A DNA stretch of 64,000 bases from Nocardia rhamnosiphila NBRC 108938 (GTDB taxonomy: Bacteria; Actinomycetota; Actinomycetes; Mycobacteriales; Mycobacteriaceae). Shown piece after piece: positions 10,221 through 17,585 of the stretch (position 1 is its first letter; every line of letters begins with the position of its first letter). Made by a program: the position numbers and the translations under genes. The stretch spans positions 372,001-436,000 of the forward strand of contig NZ_JOAJ01000007.1 of assembly GCF_000720425.1 (NCBI RefSeq). The letters are read 5' to 3'. Under the pieces are notes generated by a model, which was not told the origin of the DNA, searched no databases, and saw only the letters and a program-made list of their open reading frames with translations.

Positions 10221-10841
10221 TCATCGCAATCCGCGCTCGGCGAGCACGGCGGCGACGTAGGGACTGAAGACTCGCCCGAGCTCGGCCGGCGCATCGTGAC
10301 CGGGCGGCGGCGGGGTGGGGATATAGCTGATCGCCAGCCGCACCAGCGCGTGCGCGAAGGTACGGGCCTGTGCCTGCGTCAGCGCGATCCAGCTGCGCTG
10401 CATCACCGTCGACAGCCGCTCGGTGGCATGGGCGATCAACGTCCCGGCGTCGAGGGTGATGAGCCGGAGCAGATCGAGTTTCACCTCACCCAGCAGCAGC
10501 GACTGCACGAGCGGGTCCTGGGCCGAATCGTGGAAATAACTCGCCAAACCGTCCCGGATCGACGCCTGGGCGTCGCCCACATTGGCGGCCAGCGCCGTCT
10601 CCACATGGTCCACGAGGTGATCGGCGAGCCGGACGGCGTAGGCCTCGGCGAGCCCACCGCGCGAGCCGAATTCGTTGTAGAGGGTCTGCCGGCTCACCCC
10701 GGCGCCGGCCGCCACATCGGTGAGCGTGATCTTGGACCAGTCACGCTGCACCAGCAGGTCTCGCATCGCGTCGAGGATGGTGGTGCGCAGCAGCTCACGC
10801 GCAGACCCCTGGGCGATGTTCCGGGCTCCGGTGCTCGGCAT
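10221..10841 (-). CDS. TetR-family regulator of the alk locus
   Basis: Protein of 206 aa with an N-terminal TetR helix-turn-helix (ITLTDVAAGAGVSRQTLYNEFGSRGGL, about residues 38-64) and a helical C-terminal ligand domain. It occupies the place of Rv3249c, AlkU or AlkX downstream of alkB-rubredoxin genes, so it probably responds to alkane-derived fatty acids or alkanes and controls this locus; that role is inferred. The ATG at 10841 has no Shine-Dalgarno, but CAGTGT ends 7 nt upstream, pointing to a leaderless message. A palindrome overlapping its -35 suggests autoregulation. Confidence 0.88.
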   Translation of the reverse strand: MPSTGARNIAQGSARELLRTTILDAMRDLLVQRDWSKITLTDVAAGAGVSRQTLYNEFGSRGGLAEAYAVRLADHLVDHVETALAANVGDAQASIRDGLASYFHDSAQDPLVQSLLLGEVKLDLLRLITLDAGTLIAHATERLSTVMQRSWIALTQAQARTFAHALVRLAISYIPTPPPPGHDAPAELGRVFSPYVAAVLAERGLR

Positions 10842-10848
10842 ATCAGCG

Positions 10849-10878
10849 ACACTGGCACGAACTCACCATGTGAGTCAA
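10849..10878 (-). promoter_or_regulatory. Promoter and operator of the alk TetR gene
   Basis: On the minus strand TTGACT (10878-10873), an 18-nt spacer and CAGTGT (10854-10849) lie 7 nt before the ATG. The palindrome ACTCAC-CAT-GTGAGT (10861-10875) covers the end of the -35 and part of the spacer, a classic position for TetR autorepression. Confidence 0.6.
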
Positions 10879-10882
10879 AGTT

Positions 10883-11065
10883 TCAAGTTCGCTCGATTTC
10901 GATCATGAAGAAATCCGACTTCGCGGCACCGCAGTCCGGACACGTCCAATCCTCGGGAATATCGTCCCAGCGGGTACCGGCCGCGATCCCGTCCTCCGGC
11001 CATCCGAGGGCCTCGTCGTATTCGAAGCCGCATTGAGCGCACTGATACAGCTTGTAATCGGTCAT
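10883..11065 (-). CDS. Rubredoxin, AlkG2-like
   Basis: Rubredoxin of 60 aa with two CxxC iron ligands ([10 protein letters not shown] and [11 protein letters not shown]). It lacks the extra residue after the second CPDC and so resembles the AlkG2 type known to deliver electrons to AlkB. The ATG at 11065 was chosen because the conserved domain begins there. It follows the first rubredoxin by about 30 nt and precedes tetR by 41 nt. Corresponds to M. tuberculosis RubB (Rv3250c), which is also a rubredoxin rather than a reductase. Confidence 0.92.
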   Translation of the reverse strand: MTDYKLYQCAQCGFEYDEALGWPEDGIAAGTRWDDIPEDWTCPDCGAAKSDFFMIEIERT

Positions 11066-11094
11066 GGAGCACACCGGCCTTTCGGTCGATCGGG

Positions 11095-11280
11095 CTACCA
11101 CCGGCCGCGGGGCCCGGTGGGCAACGGCTCGAAATCGATCTTCTCCCGGACCGCGCAGTCCGGGCAGCACCAGTCGTCGGGCACCTCCGACCAGGGCGTA
11201 CCCGGCGGGAAACCCTCACGCGGGGCGCCCGCGCGCTCATCGTAGACGTAGTCGCACACCGGGCAGCGGTATTCGCTCAT
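11095..11280 (-). CDS. rubA: Rubredoxin, AlkG1-like
   Basis: Rubredoxin of 61 aa: [10 protein letters not shown] and [12 protein letters not shown] supply the four Fe-binding cysteines. Compared with the neighbouring rubredoxin it has one extra residue, with an Arg, after the second CxxC, the feature described for AlkG1-type proteins that do not reduce AlkB directly. Its ATG overlaps the alkB2 stop in an ATGA quartet (11277-11280), so translation is coupled to the hydroxylase. Corresponds to RubA (Rv3251c). Confidence 0.92.
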   Translation of the reverse strand: MSEYRCPVCDYVYDERAGAPREGFPPGTPWSEVPDDWCCPDCAVREKIDFEPLPTGPRGRW

Positions 11281-12509
11281 TCCGGCGCCTCCATCGCGCT
11301 CGTGCCGTAGCGCGCGAGAACCCGGTCCCGCACCGGAGGATGGATATTCGCGCGGGTGATATCGCCGCCGTAGTGCGCGAGAACCCGTTTGTCCATCACG
11401 CGCCGCCACAGCGGTGGCACGTAGGCGAGTGTGATCATTCCCGCGTACCCGGCGGGTAGCGCCGGGGCCTGCTGCCAGGTGCGCAGCGCCTGGTATCGCC
11501 GGGTCGGGAACGCGTGGTGATCACTGTGCCGCTGCAGGTGGTACAGGAAGATATTGGTGACCAGATAATCGCTGTTCCAGCTGTGTGCGGGGGTGGGGCG
11601 CTCATAACGCCCGGAAGAAGTACGCTGCCGCGCCAGCCCGTAGTGCTCCGTGTAGTTCACCGCCTCCAGCAAGCCGAATCCCACCACTGCCTGCAGGAGT
11701 AGATACGGCAGCAGCTCGAGCCCGAACACGAGAACGAGCGCGGTGAACAGCACCACGGTCAGCAGCCAGGCCGTCAACACGTCGTTGCGCAGGTTCCACG
11801 GCCCGAACCCGAGCCGTTGCAACCGGGTGCGTTCGAGCGACCACGCCGAGCGCAGGCCGCCCCGGACCGACCGGGGGAGGAACGCCCAGAAACTCTCGCC
11901 GAACCGGGCGCTGGCCGGGTCCTCGGGGGTCGCTACCCGCACATGATGTCCACGATTGTGTTCGATGTAGAAATGGCCGTACGCGCTCTGCGCGAGCGCG
12001 ATCCTGGACAGCCGCCGCTCCAGACCCACTTTCTTGTGCCCGAGCTCGTGCGCGGTATTGATGCCGATGCCGCCGATCACCCCCATCGTGACGGCCAGGC
12101 CGATCTTGTCGACCAGGTGCAGTCCGCCCTCCACCGGCAGATACCGACCGTCGGCGGTGATCAGGTAGGCACCCGCGAGCAGGGTCGCGTACTGGCACGG
12201 CAGATACAGGTAGGTGAGATAGCGGTAGTACCTGTCCCGCTCCAGCGCGGCCACGATCGCATCGGGTGGGTTGGATCCGTCCGTCCCGACCATTCGATCG
12301 GCTATCGGGATGATCAGATAGAGCAGGATGGGCCCGAGCCAGAAGATGATATGGATCAGACCGGGACGGCCCACGGCCGCCATGGCCCAGACGGCCGGGA
12401 CGCCGATGACGAACAGCCCGGTGGGCGCCAGCAGACCCCACAGCCACAGGTAGCGCTTGGGGTCGCGCCAGGATTCGGGTGGAGTGGATTCGAAGGGCTC
12501 GGCAGACAT
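11277..12509 (-). CDS. alkB: Alkane 1-monooxygenase, second copy (alkB2)
   Basis: Membrane diiron alkane hydroxylase of 410 aa with HELGHK, EHNRGHH, NYTEHYG and LQRHSDHH boxes intact. It is directly coupled to rubA and then a second rubredoxin, the standard actinobacterial alkB-rubA1-rubA2-tetR arrangement, so this is the orthologue of M. tuberculosis alkB (Rv3252c). No rubredoxin reductase gene follows, so reducing power must come from a reductase encoded elsewhere. The ATG at 12509 follows a purine-rich AGAAGTGAGACGGAG. Confidence 0.95.
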   Translation of the reverse strand: MSAEPFESTPPESWRDPKRYLWLWGLLAPTGLFVIGVPAVWAMAAVGRPGLIHIIFWLGPILLYLIIPIADRMVGTDGSNPPDAIVAALERDRYYRYLTYLYLPCQYATLLAGAYLITADGRYLPVEGGLHLVDKIGLAVTMGVIGGIGINTAHELGHKKVGLERRLSRIALAQSAYGHFYIEHNRGHHVRVATPEDPASARFGESFWAFLPRSVRGGLRSAWSLERTRLQRLGFGPWNLRNDVLTAWLLTVVLFTALVLVFGLELLPYLLLQAVVGFGLLEAVNYTEHYGLARQRTSSGRYERPTPAHSWNSDYLVTNIFLYHLQRHSDHHAFPTRRYQALRTWQQAPALPAGYAGMITLAYVPPLWRRVMDKRVLAHYGGDITRANIHPPVRDRVLARYGTSAMEAPE

Positions 12510-12720
12510 CTCCGTCTCACTTCTGATAGGGGCATGGCAGGCTCGGCCTGCTGTCCGACTTCCTCACGCCGGGCGCACGGGGCGCACCACACTCACTCCT
12601 GACACGGTAAGCGCGAAGAAGGCTCGAAGCGGAGACGTTTATGAGTTCGGTAAAGAAGGGATTCGGGTTCACACATACGTGATGTAGCGACCCGGCCCCC
12701 GAGGCCGTCCGCGAGCGAAA

Positions 12721-12752
12721 TCGCTGCTCGGCCGTGACCGGCCGAGCAGCGA
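12721..12752 (-). terminator. Terminator of the fbiA-fbiB-nudix operon
   Basis: Perfect 14-bp stem: TCGCTGCTCGGCCG (12721-12734) and its complement (12739-12752) around the loop TGAC. It begins 5 nt past the NUDIX stop on the minus strand, and its strength suggests it also insulates alkB2. Confidence 0.8.
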
Positions 12753-12757
12753 CGACC

Positions 12758-13276
12758 TCAGCGGATCAGCACATCGGCATCCGCGGGCAGTCCGTCGATG
12801 GGCCACCACCGCAGGTCGGCGGACTCCGCGCTGCGCACCGGGACAGCTCCCGGGGGTGCGGTGATCCGGAACAGCAGATCCAGATGCCGGGTCGGGGCAC
12901 CGAGCGAACAGGTGATCGGATGCGCCTGGGCACCGTAGAGGTCGGGCTCCAGCCGGAGCCCGGGTATCCCCGATTCCTCGGTGGCCTCGCGCAGCGCGGC
13001 GGCGGCCACGGTGTCGTCACCGGGCTCGCAGTGCCCGCCCAGCTGGATCCAGCGCCCGACCCGCGGATGCAGGGTCAGCAGTACGTCGCGGCCGTCGTCG
13101 GAGAACACCACGGCCGAGGCGGTGATATGTCCAGGTGCGTGCTCACGCAGGCACCCGCGCGGCGCCGAGCCGAGGAAGGCCAGTATCGCCTCCCGCAGCG
13201 AGGCGTCGGCGCCCGAATCCGGCTGCCACGCGGTCAGTAGTCCGGTCGCCGACGCGTGCAGCGATTCGGCGGTCAC
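12758..13276 (-). CDS. NUDIX hydrolase coupled to fbiB
   Basis: Protein of 172 aa with a NUDIX domain: GGHCEPGDD leads into REATEESGI, giving the metal-binding REUXEEXGU signature; the segment between them is one residue longer than the textbook spacing, with Asp at the usual Glu. Substrate unknown; NUDIX enzymes hydrolyse nucleoside-diphosphate-linked compounds. The GTG start overlaps the fbiB stop (GTGA, 13273-13276), so it is co-translated with F420 synthesis genes. Whether it acts on an F420 intermediate or a damaged nucleotide is open. Confidence 0.87.
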   Translation of the reverse strand: MTAESLHASATGLLTAWQPDSGADASLREAILAFLGSAPRGCLREHAPGHITASAVVFSDDGRDVLLTLHPRVGRWIQLGGHCEPGDDTVAAAALREATEESGIPGLRLEPDLYGAQAHPITCSLGAPTRHLDLLFRITAPPGAVPVRSAESADLRWWPIDGLPADADVLIR

Positions 13277-14643
13277 AGTTCCACCAGACCCGCGGCCGGG
13301 TCGCGCGGGGGACGCGGCAGGAGTTCCTCGACCGGGTGCCCGATCGCGATGGCCCCCAGCGGAATCCATTCCTCGTCCAGGCCGAGCACTTCCCGGGTCG
13401 TCTCCGGGGCGAAGATGGTCGATCCGATCCAGCAGCTGCCCAGCCCCTCGGTCGCCAGCGCGACCAGCAGTCCCTGGACCGCGGCCCCGACCGCGACGGT
13501 GAACATGGTCCGTTCGGCGTCGCGGCGGCGACCGTCCGGATAGTCGTGGGCGCCGTCGGGAACGCAGAACGGGATGATCACCTCGGGGGCATCGAACAGG
13601 ATGCGGCCGCGGTTCACCCGCCGTTCGATCCGCTCGGGATCCAGGCCGTCCGCCGTGAGGTCGGCCCGCCACTTGCCGGCCATCGCTTCGAGCAACTGTT
13701 GCCGCCGGTCCCGGTCGCGCACCCAGACGAAACGCACCGGGTGGGTGTGGTGCGGAGCGGGCGCGGTGAGCGCCACCGCGACCGCGGCGCGGATCTGCCC
13801 GGGGTCGACGGGGTCGGGCGCGAAACTGCGGACCGAGCGGCGCATCAGCACCGCCTCCCCGCGGCCGCGCGCGATCGCCTCGGCGGTGCCGAGCCAGAAC
13901 AGGTCGTCGGTACCCGAACGCACCAGATCGGCTGCGCTGGAACCGTTGTCGGTGACGGGCAGGCCGCGCACCACCGCGATCGGGACCCCGCCCAGTTTGC
14001 CCTTCACCAGGTCCGCGGCGGCGGCCAGTTCGTCCGCGATCGCCACCTGGGTGACCTGAAGTTCGTTGCCCTGTCCGTCGACGGCCCCCGCGTAGTCGTG
14101 CAGCACCGGCAGTCCCGCCGAACCGATCGCGACATCGGTCTGCCCGTTACGCCAGGCGCGGCCCATGGTGTCGGTGACGACCACCGCGATATCCACGCCG
14201 AGCCGTGCGCCCAGCGCCGAACGCAATCCTTTCGCGCTGCCGTCGGGATCGGCGGGCAGCAGCACCAATTCACCGTGCTCCACATTGGATCCGTCCACGC
14301 CGGACGCGGCCTGCACGATGCCGAGACGGTTCTCGGTGATCAGCGTCCGGCCGCGGCGCGCCACCACCCGCACCGCCTCCTGCTCGACCAGCCGCCGCCG
14401 CGCGGCGTCGCGCTCCTCCGGATCGGTCGGGGCCGGCACGATCCGGCCCTCGGCCTTGGCGACGATCTTGCTGGTGACCACGAGGACATCACCGTCGGTC
14501 AGCCACGGCGCCCGGGCGGCGATATGTTCGGCCAGATCGTCACCGGGCCGGAATTCCGGCAGTCCGGTGATCGGCAAAATCTGTAATTGCGCGGCGGCAT
14601 GGTCCGCAGCCACTGTCTCGGCCAACGGGTTTGCGCTGGTCAC
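13273..14643 (-). CDS. fbiB: Coenzyme F420:L-glutamate ligase FbiB
   Basis: Two-domain protein of 456 aa. The N-terminal CofE-type ligase (about residues 20-245; [35 protein letters not shown]) adds the glutamate tail of F420. The C-terminal FMN-binding nitroreductase-like domain (from about residue 255; [12 protein letters not shown]) reduces dehydro-F420-0 in actinobacteria. The GTG overlaps the fbiA stop (GTGA, 14640-14643). Corresponds to Rv3262. Confidence 0.96.
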   Translation of the reverse strand: MTSANPLAETVAADHAAAQLQILPITGLPEFRPGDDLAEHIAARAPWLTDGDVLVVTSKIVAKAEGRIVPAPTDPEERDAARRRLVEQEAVRVVARRGRTLITENRLGIVQAASGVDGSNVEHGELVLLPADPDGSAKGLRSALGARLGVDIAVVVTDTMGRAWRNGQTDVAIGSAGLPVLHDYAGAVDGQGNELQVTQVAIADELAAAADLVKGKLGGVPIAVVRGLPVTDNGSSAADLVRSGTDDLFWLGTAEAIARGRGEAVLMRRSVRSFAPDPVDPGQIRAAVAVALTAPAPHHTHPVRFVWVRDRDRRQQLLEAMAGKWRADLTADGLDPERIERRVNRGRILFDAPEVIIPFCVPDGAHDYPDGRRRDAERTMFTVAVGAAVQGLLVALATEGLGSCWIGSTIFAPETTREVLGLDEEWIPLGAIAIGHPVEELLPRPPRDPAAGLVEL

Positions 14644-15650
14644 GGCTTCACTCCTGCCAAATCGAGGGCCTCACGCACCATTTCGGCGGTGGTGGGCGGG
14701 TCGGTCATCAAAAGGGGAACGCTGCGCACCTGGACATCCGGGACCTCGGCGGTATCGGTCGTATGGATCAGCCAGCCGTCGAGAATGCCGGTGGCCGAAC
14801 GGGATCCGTAGTGGCGCCCGACCGCCTCCGCCGTCGTCTCCACCCCGATCACCGACAGGCACTCGTCGGCCATCCCGCGCAACGGTTTGCCGTCGATCAC
14901 CGGCGATACCCCGATCACCGGGGCCTTCGTGGTGCGCAGCGCGCCCCGAATTCCGGGCACCGCGAGGATCGATCCGACGCTCACCACCGGGTTCGAGGGA
15001 GCGAGTAATACTACATCCGCATCGGCTATGAGTTCGGTCACATTCGGTGCCGGTTTGGCGTCATCCGCCCCGATTGTGGCGAATCCGTGGGTTTCGACGG
15101 CGGCGCGGTGGCGAACCCACCACTCCTGGAAATGGATCGCGCGGCGTTCGCCAGGGCTCTCCGGGTCGCTGATAACAACATGCGTTTCACAGCGATCATC
15201 GGTTGCCGGGAGGAGTTTCACACCCGGTTGCCATCGATTGCAGAGGGCTTCGGTAACCGCCGAGAGCGGATACCCGGCGCGCAGCATTTCGGTCCGAACC
15301 AGGTGCGTCGCGATATCTCGGTCCCCCAGTCCGAACCAGTCGGGCTGGGCATGATATTTCGCGAGCTCCTCCTTGGCGTGCCACGTTTCCCCCAGCCGGC
15401 CCCAGCCGCGCTCCGGGTCGATTCCGCCACCGAGCGTATACATGCAGGTATCGAGGTCGGGACAGATTCTGAGCCCGTGCATCCAGACATCGTCGCCCAC
15501 ATTGACGATGGCGGAAACCTCCGCCTCGGGCAGTAGCTCCCGGACGCCCAGCAGGAACCGCGCGCCACCGACTCCGCCGACCAAGACGACGATACGGGGA
15601 CCATTGGCGGGTGCGCTGTCCGCTTGTTGTGAAGTCACATCTGTACACAC
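14640..15650 (-). CDS. fbiA: 2-phospho-L-lactate/phosphoenolpyruvate transferase FbiA (CofD)
   Basis: Protein of 336 aa that joins the phosphoenolpyruvyl or lactyl guanosine donor to Fo, making (dehydro-)F420-0. Typical CofD segments are [33 protein letters not shown] and [11 protein letters not shown]. Two GTG codons are possible, 15650 and 15638; neither has a Shine-Dalgarno, and a CATAGT-like -10 overlaps this point, so the true start may be the second. First gene of fbiA-fbiB-nudix. Corresponds to Rv3261 and is divergent from whiB2, as in mycobacteria. Confidence 0.95.
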   Translation of the reverse strand: MCTDVTSQQADSAPANGPRIVVLVGGVGGARFLLGVRELLPEAEVSAIVNVGDDVWMHGLRICPDLDTCMYTLGGGIDPERGWGRLGETWHAKEELAKYHAQPDWFGLGDRDIATHLVRTEMLRAGYPLSAVTEALCNRWQPGVKLLPATDDRCETHVVISDPESPGERRAIHFQEWWVRHRAAVETHGFATIGADDAKPAPNVTELIADADVVLLAPSNPVVSVGSILAVPGIRGALRTTKAPVIGVSPVIDGKPLRGMADECLSVIGVETTAEAVGRHYGSRSATGILDGWLIHTTDTAEVPDVQVRSVPLLMTDPPTTAEMVREALDLAGVKP

Positions 15651-15983
15651 TATGCCGCGCGGAAAATGGTGCGCCTTCCGCTATATTTGCCGCTCATTTG
15701 CTATTCGGATCACAAGATCGACTCGGAATGCCGCGCGGGATAGTAACGGAATAGTGACGGTGGCTTGACCATCACTACAGGCGGCGTGTCTAATCACAGA
15801 CATGTCATTCCGGGTCGCGCGGGAAGTGCAAGGCGCGTACGGAAACTCGAACGGATGTTCGAATTGGAATGGCAGGCTCGGGGAAGTCCGCGAGACAACG
15901 TCGCGGAGTTTGGCCGTCGGTATGCGCGTTGATCGACGGAAATGAATTCTTTCTGCGCTAACACACAGTGAGGAGGCGGAGCG
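15651..15983. other. Divergent fbiA/whiB2 promoter region
   Basis: A 333-bp gap that is more AT-rich than its surroundings. It holds the whiB2 promoter (15765-15794) and the fbiA promoter near 15650. The remaining ~180 bp form a long whiB2 leader; no gene is convincing here. Confidence 0.6.
15765..15794 (+). promoter_or_regulatory. Predicted whiB2 promoter
   Basis: TTGACC (15765-15770), an 18-nt spacer and TCTAAT (15789-15794) form a sigma-A-like promoter. The transcript would begin near 15801 and carry a leader of about 183 nt before the whiB ATG. Confidence 0.55.
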
Positions 15984-16385
15984 ATGGCCGATGATCTGGC
16001 CCCGGCCGGCATTCCGGTGGGTGTATCGCGAACCGATTCCACAGCAGGCGCAGCACGAGGCGTCGCTGTTGACAACGGCTGGTCCGGCCCTGATCGGAGT
16101 GAGCGTGAATCGACACCCCGGCTCAGCCTGATCGTGACCGGTTTCGACGAGATGTTCGGCTCCATCGAAGAACAGTGGCAAGAACGCGCACTCTGCGCGG
16201 AGACAGACCCGGAGGCCTTCTTCCCGGAGAAGGGCGGCTCCACCCGCGAGGCCAAACGCATCTGCCTGGGATGCGAGGTCCGTGACGAATGCCTGGAATA
16301 CGCGCTCGCGCACGATGAGCGCTTCGGAATCTGGGGCGGCCTGTCGGAGCGGGAGCGCCGGCGCCTCAAGCGCGGTATCGGCTGA
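15984..16385 (+). CDS. whiB2: WhiB2-type iron-sulfur transcription factor
   Basis: Protein of 133 aa with the WhiB domain: Cys71, Cys94, Cys97 and Cys103 (C-x22-CxxC-x5-C) hold a 4Fe-4S cluster, followed by the GIWGG turn and a basic tail ERRRLKRG. WhiB2/WhmD controls septation and division in mycobacteria and WhiB in Streptomyces controls sporulation septation. The ATG at 15984 is preceded by GAGGAGG at good spacing. The first ~50 residues are a variable, probably disordered extension. Position between fbiA and the Rv3259 homologue matches Rv3260c. Confidence 0.93.
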   Translation: MADDLAPAGIPVGVSRTDSTAGAARGVAVDNGWSGPDRSERESTPRLSLIVTGFDEMFGSIEEQWQERALCAETDPEAFFPEKGGSTREAKRICLGCEVRDECLEYALAHDERFGIWGGLSERERRRLKRGIG

Positions 16386-16406
16386 CGACACCGCTCGCGT
16401 CGGTGC

Positions 16407-16429
16407 GCCCCGGAGCATGTGGCCGGGGC
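16407..16429 (+). terminator. Possible whiB2 terminator
   Basis: GCCCCGG (16407-16413) and CCGGGGC (16423-16429) form a 7-bp GC stem with a 9-nt loop, 22 nt past the whiB2 stop. No T-tract is present. Confidence 0.4.
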
Positions 16430-16470
16430 GGGCCGTCGCGATCGGCGATCACTGACTAACGTTGACGGTC

Positions 16471-16950
16471 ATGGCACGATCCCGCAACCGCAGACCCCCG
16501 ACCGCCCGGTCGGTCAGCCGTCGCGGCCGCGGTGTCCGCGGACCGATGCTGCCGCCGACCGTCCCGGCCTGGCGCACCCGGGGCCAGAAATTCGACCGGC
16601 TGGTGCTGGAAGCCTTCGCACCCCTGGACACCCGCTGGCACGATCGGCTCACCAAACTCGATATCGCCGTCGACGACGTGCCCAAAATTCGCCCGCTGCA
16701 CCCGGATTCGGTGACCTGGCCGGACGAGGTCGTCGCCGACGGCCCGGTCCCGCTGTCGCGGCTCATCCCCGCCGGCGTCGACCGGCACGGCACCCCGATC
16801 CGCGCCCGGGTCGTGCTGTTCCGCAAACCTCTCGAACTCCGCGCCGGCGATCCGGACGATCTGGTCGAACTCCTCCGCGAAGTCCTGGTCCAGCAGATAG
16901 CAACCTACCTCGGTGTCGACCCCGACGTCATAGACCCGGAACCGGAATAA
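16471..16950 (+). CDS. Rv3259-like zincin-fold protein with lost HExxH motif
   Basis: Protein of 159 aa matching the metallopeptidase-like family (DUF1025 type) found next to whiB2 in mycobacteria. An Arg-rich N-terminus (about 25 residues) precedes the conserved body. Where active members carry HExGHH on the penultimate helix, this protein reads QQIATY in VLVQQIATYLGVDPD, so both zinc histidines and the catalytic Glu are absent. Rv3259 has, as recalled, a similar loss, so this is probably an old non-enzymatic branch. The ATG at 16471 has no Shine-Dalgarno; an alternative TTG lies 9 nt upstream. Function unknown. Confidence 0.8.
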   Translation: MARSRNRRPPTARSVSRRGRGVRGPMLPPTVPAWRTRGQKFDRLVLEAFAPLDTRWHDRLTKLDIAVDDVPKIRPLHPDSVTWPDEVVADGPVPLSRLIPAGVDRHGTPIRARVVLFRKPLELRAGDPDDLVELLREVLVQQIATYLGVDPDVIDPEPE

Positions 16951-16990
16951 GGGGCGCCCTTTCGGTGCCGAGTTCAGCGAGGCCCACAAA

Positions 16991-17029
16991 GGGTCGAGGC
17001 CCGTCCCGCGGCGCCGGAGGCGCCGCCAA
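16991..17029. repeat. Dispersed GC palindrome, copy A
   Basis: Contains GGGTCGAGGCC (16991-17001) and the hairpin GCGGCGCC-GGA-GGCGCCGC (17008-17026), ending in CAAT. Read on the minus strand it begins ATTGGCGGCGCCTCCGGCG and aligns with copies at 17517 and 21487. Confidence 0.65.
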
Positions 17030-17110
17030 TAGACACGAATCACACTGCGACGCGCCGTATGCGAGCAGATCCATGAGCGTGTCTACCCCACTCGCGTCGG
17101 TGCGGCGGGT

Positions 17111-17116
17111 TACGCT
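17111..17116 (+). promoter_or_regulatory. -10 of a leaderless DUF3499 transcript
   Basis: TACGCT ends 7 nt before the GTG at 17124, the spacing at which transcription would begin on the start codon itself. Confidence 0.5.
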
Positions 17117-17123
17117 CATCGGC

Positions 17124-17507
17124 GTGATCTCCATGCGTCGTTGCTGCCGACCCGGCTGCAAGAATCCGGCCGTCGCGACGCTCACCTATGTCTACTCGGA
17201 CTCGACCGCGGTGGTGGGCCCGCTGGCGACGGTGGCCGAACCTCATTCCTGGGACCTCTGCGGAACCCACGCCTCCCGGATCACCGCCCCCAAGGGCTGG
17301 GATATGGTCCGGCACGAAGGCGGCTTCTCCACCAGCCCCGACGACGACGATCTGACCGCGCTCGCCGAGGCCGTCCGCGAGGCCGGGCTACGCCGCCGCC
17401 CACCGGAACCCGATCAGCGCGGCTACCGCGACCACAACCCGCCGGCCCGGCCCACCCGCACCGGTCGCCGCGGCCACCTCCGGGTACTCCCCGATCCGCC
17501 CAGCTGA
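17124..17507 (+). CDS. DUF3499 family protein (Rv3258c homologue)
   Basis: Small protein of 127 aa. The N-terminal RRCCRPGCKNPAVATL, with three clustered cysteines, and the later WDLCGTHA look like a zinc-ribbon pair (CxxxxC plus CxxH). Then comes the conserved RITAPKGWDMVRHEGGF and a variable, Arg/Pro-rich tail. The family is uncharacterised but is consistently found beside phosphomannomutase and WhiB2 in Mycobacteriales. The GTG at 17124 was chosen for its leaderless -10; an ATG 9 nt later is the alternative. Confidence 0.82.
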   Translation: MISMRRCCRPGCKNPAVATLTYVYSDSTAVVGPLATVAEPHSWDLCGTHASRITAPKGWDMVRHEGGFSTSPDDDDLTALAEAVREAGLRRRPPEPDQRGYRDHNPPARPTRTGRRGHLRVLPDPPS

Positions 17508-17516
17508 ACTGTGCTT

Positions 17517-17569
17517 ATTTGCGGCGCCTCCGGCGCCGCGGGGTCGAGGCCGACGAAGTCGGCGCCGAA
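17517..17569. repeat. Dispersed GC palindrome, copy B
   Basis: The hairpin GCGGCGCC-TCC-GGCGCCGC (17521-17539) is followed by GGGGTCGAGGCC and a second small hairpin GCCGAC-GAA-GTCGGC. It lies between DUF3499 and the phosphomannomutase promoter, so it may also end the DUF3499 message. Confidence 0.65.
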
Positions 17570-17572
17570 AAG

Positions 17573-17578
17573 TAGGGT
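17573..17578 (+). promoter_or_regulatory. -10 of a leaderless manB transcript
   Basis: TAGGGT ends 7 nt before the ATG at 17586, and no Shine-Dalgarno is present, so the mRNA probably starts at the ATG. Confidence 0.55.
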
Positions 17579-17585
17579 AGTCGCC

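Noticed and set aside
9980..10294. 104-aa minus frame between alkB1 and tetR
   Set aside because: Overlaps the ends of both genes, has no ribosome site and no family features.
15681..16418. 245-aa minus-strand frame over whiB2
   Set aside because: Antisense to whiB2 and its leader; whiB2 has a clear ribosome site and cysteine pattern.
16419..17507. Single 362-aa protein spanning the Rv3259-like gene and DUF3499
   Set aside because: The frame runs through another gene in shadow; only the last 127 residues match DUF3499 and it has its own promoter.
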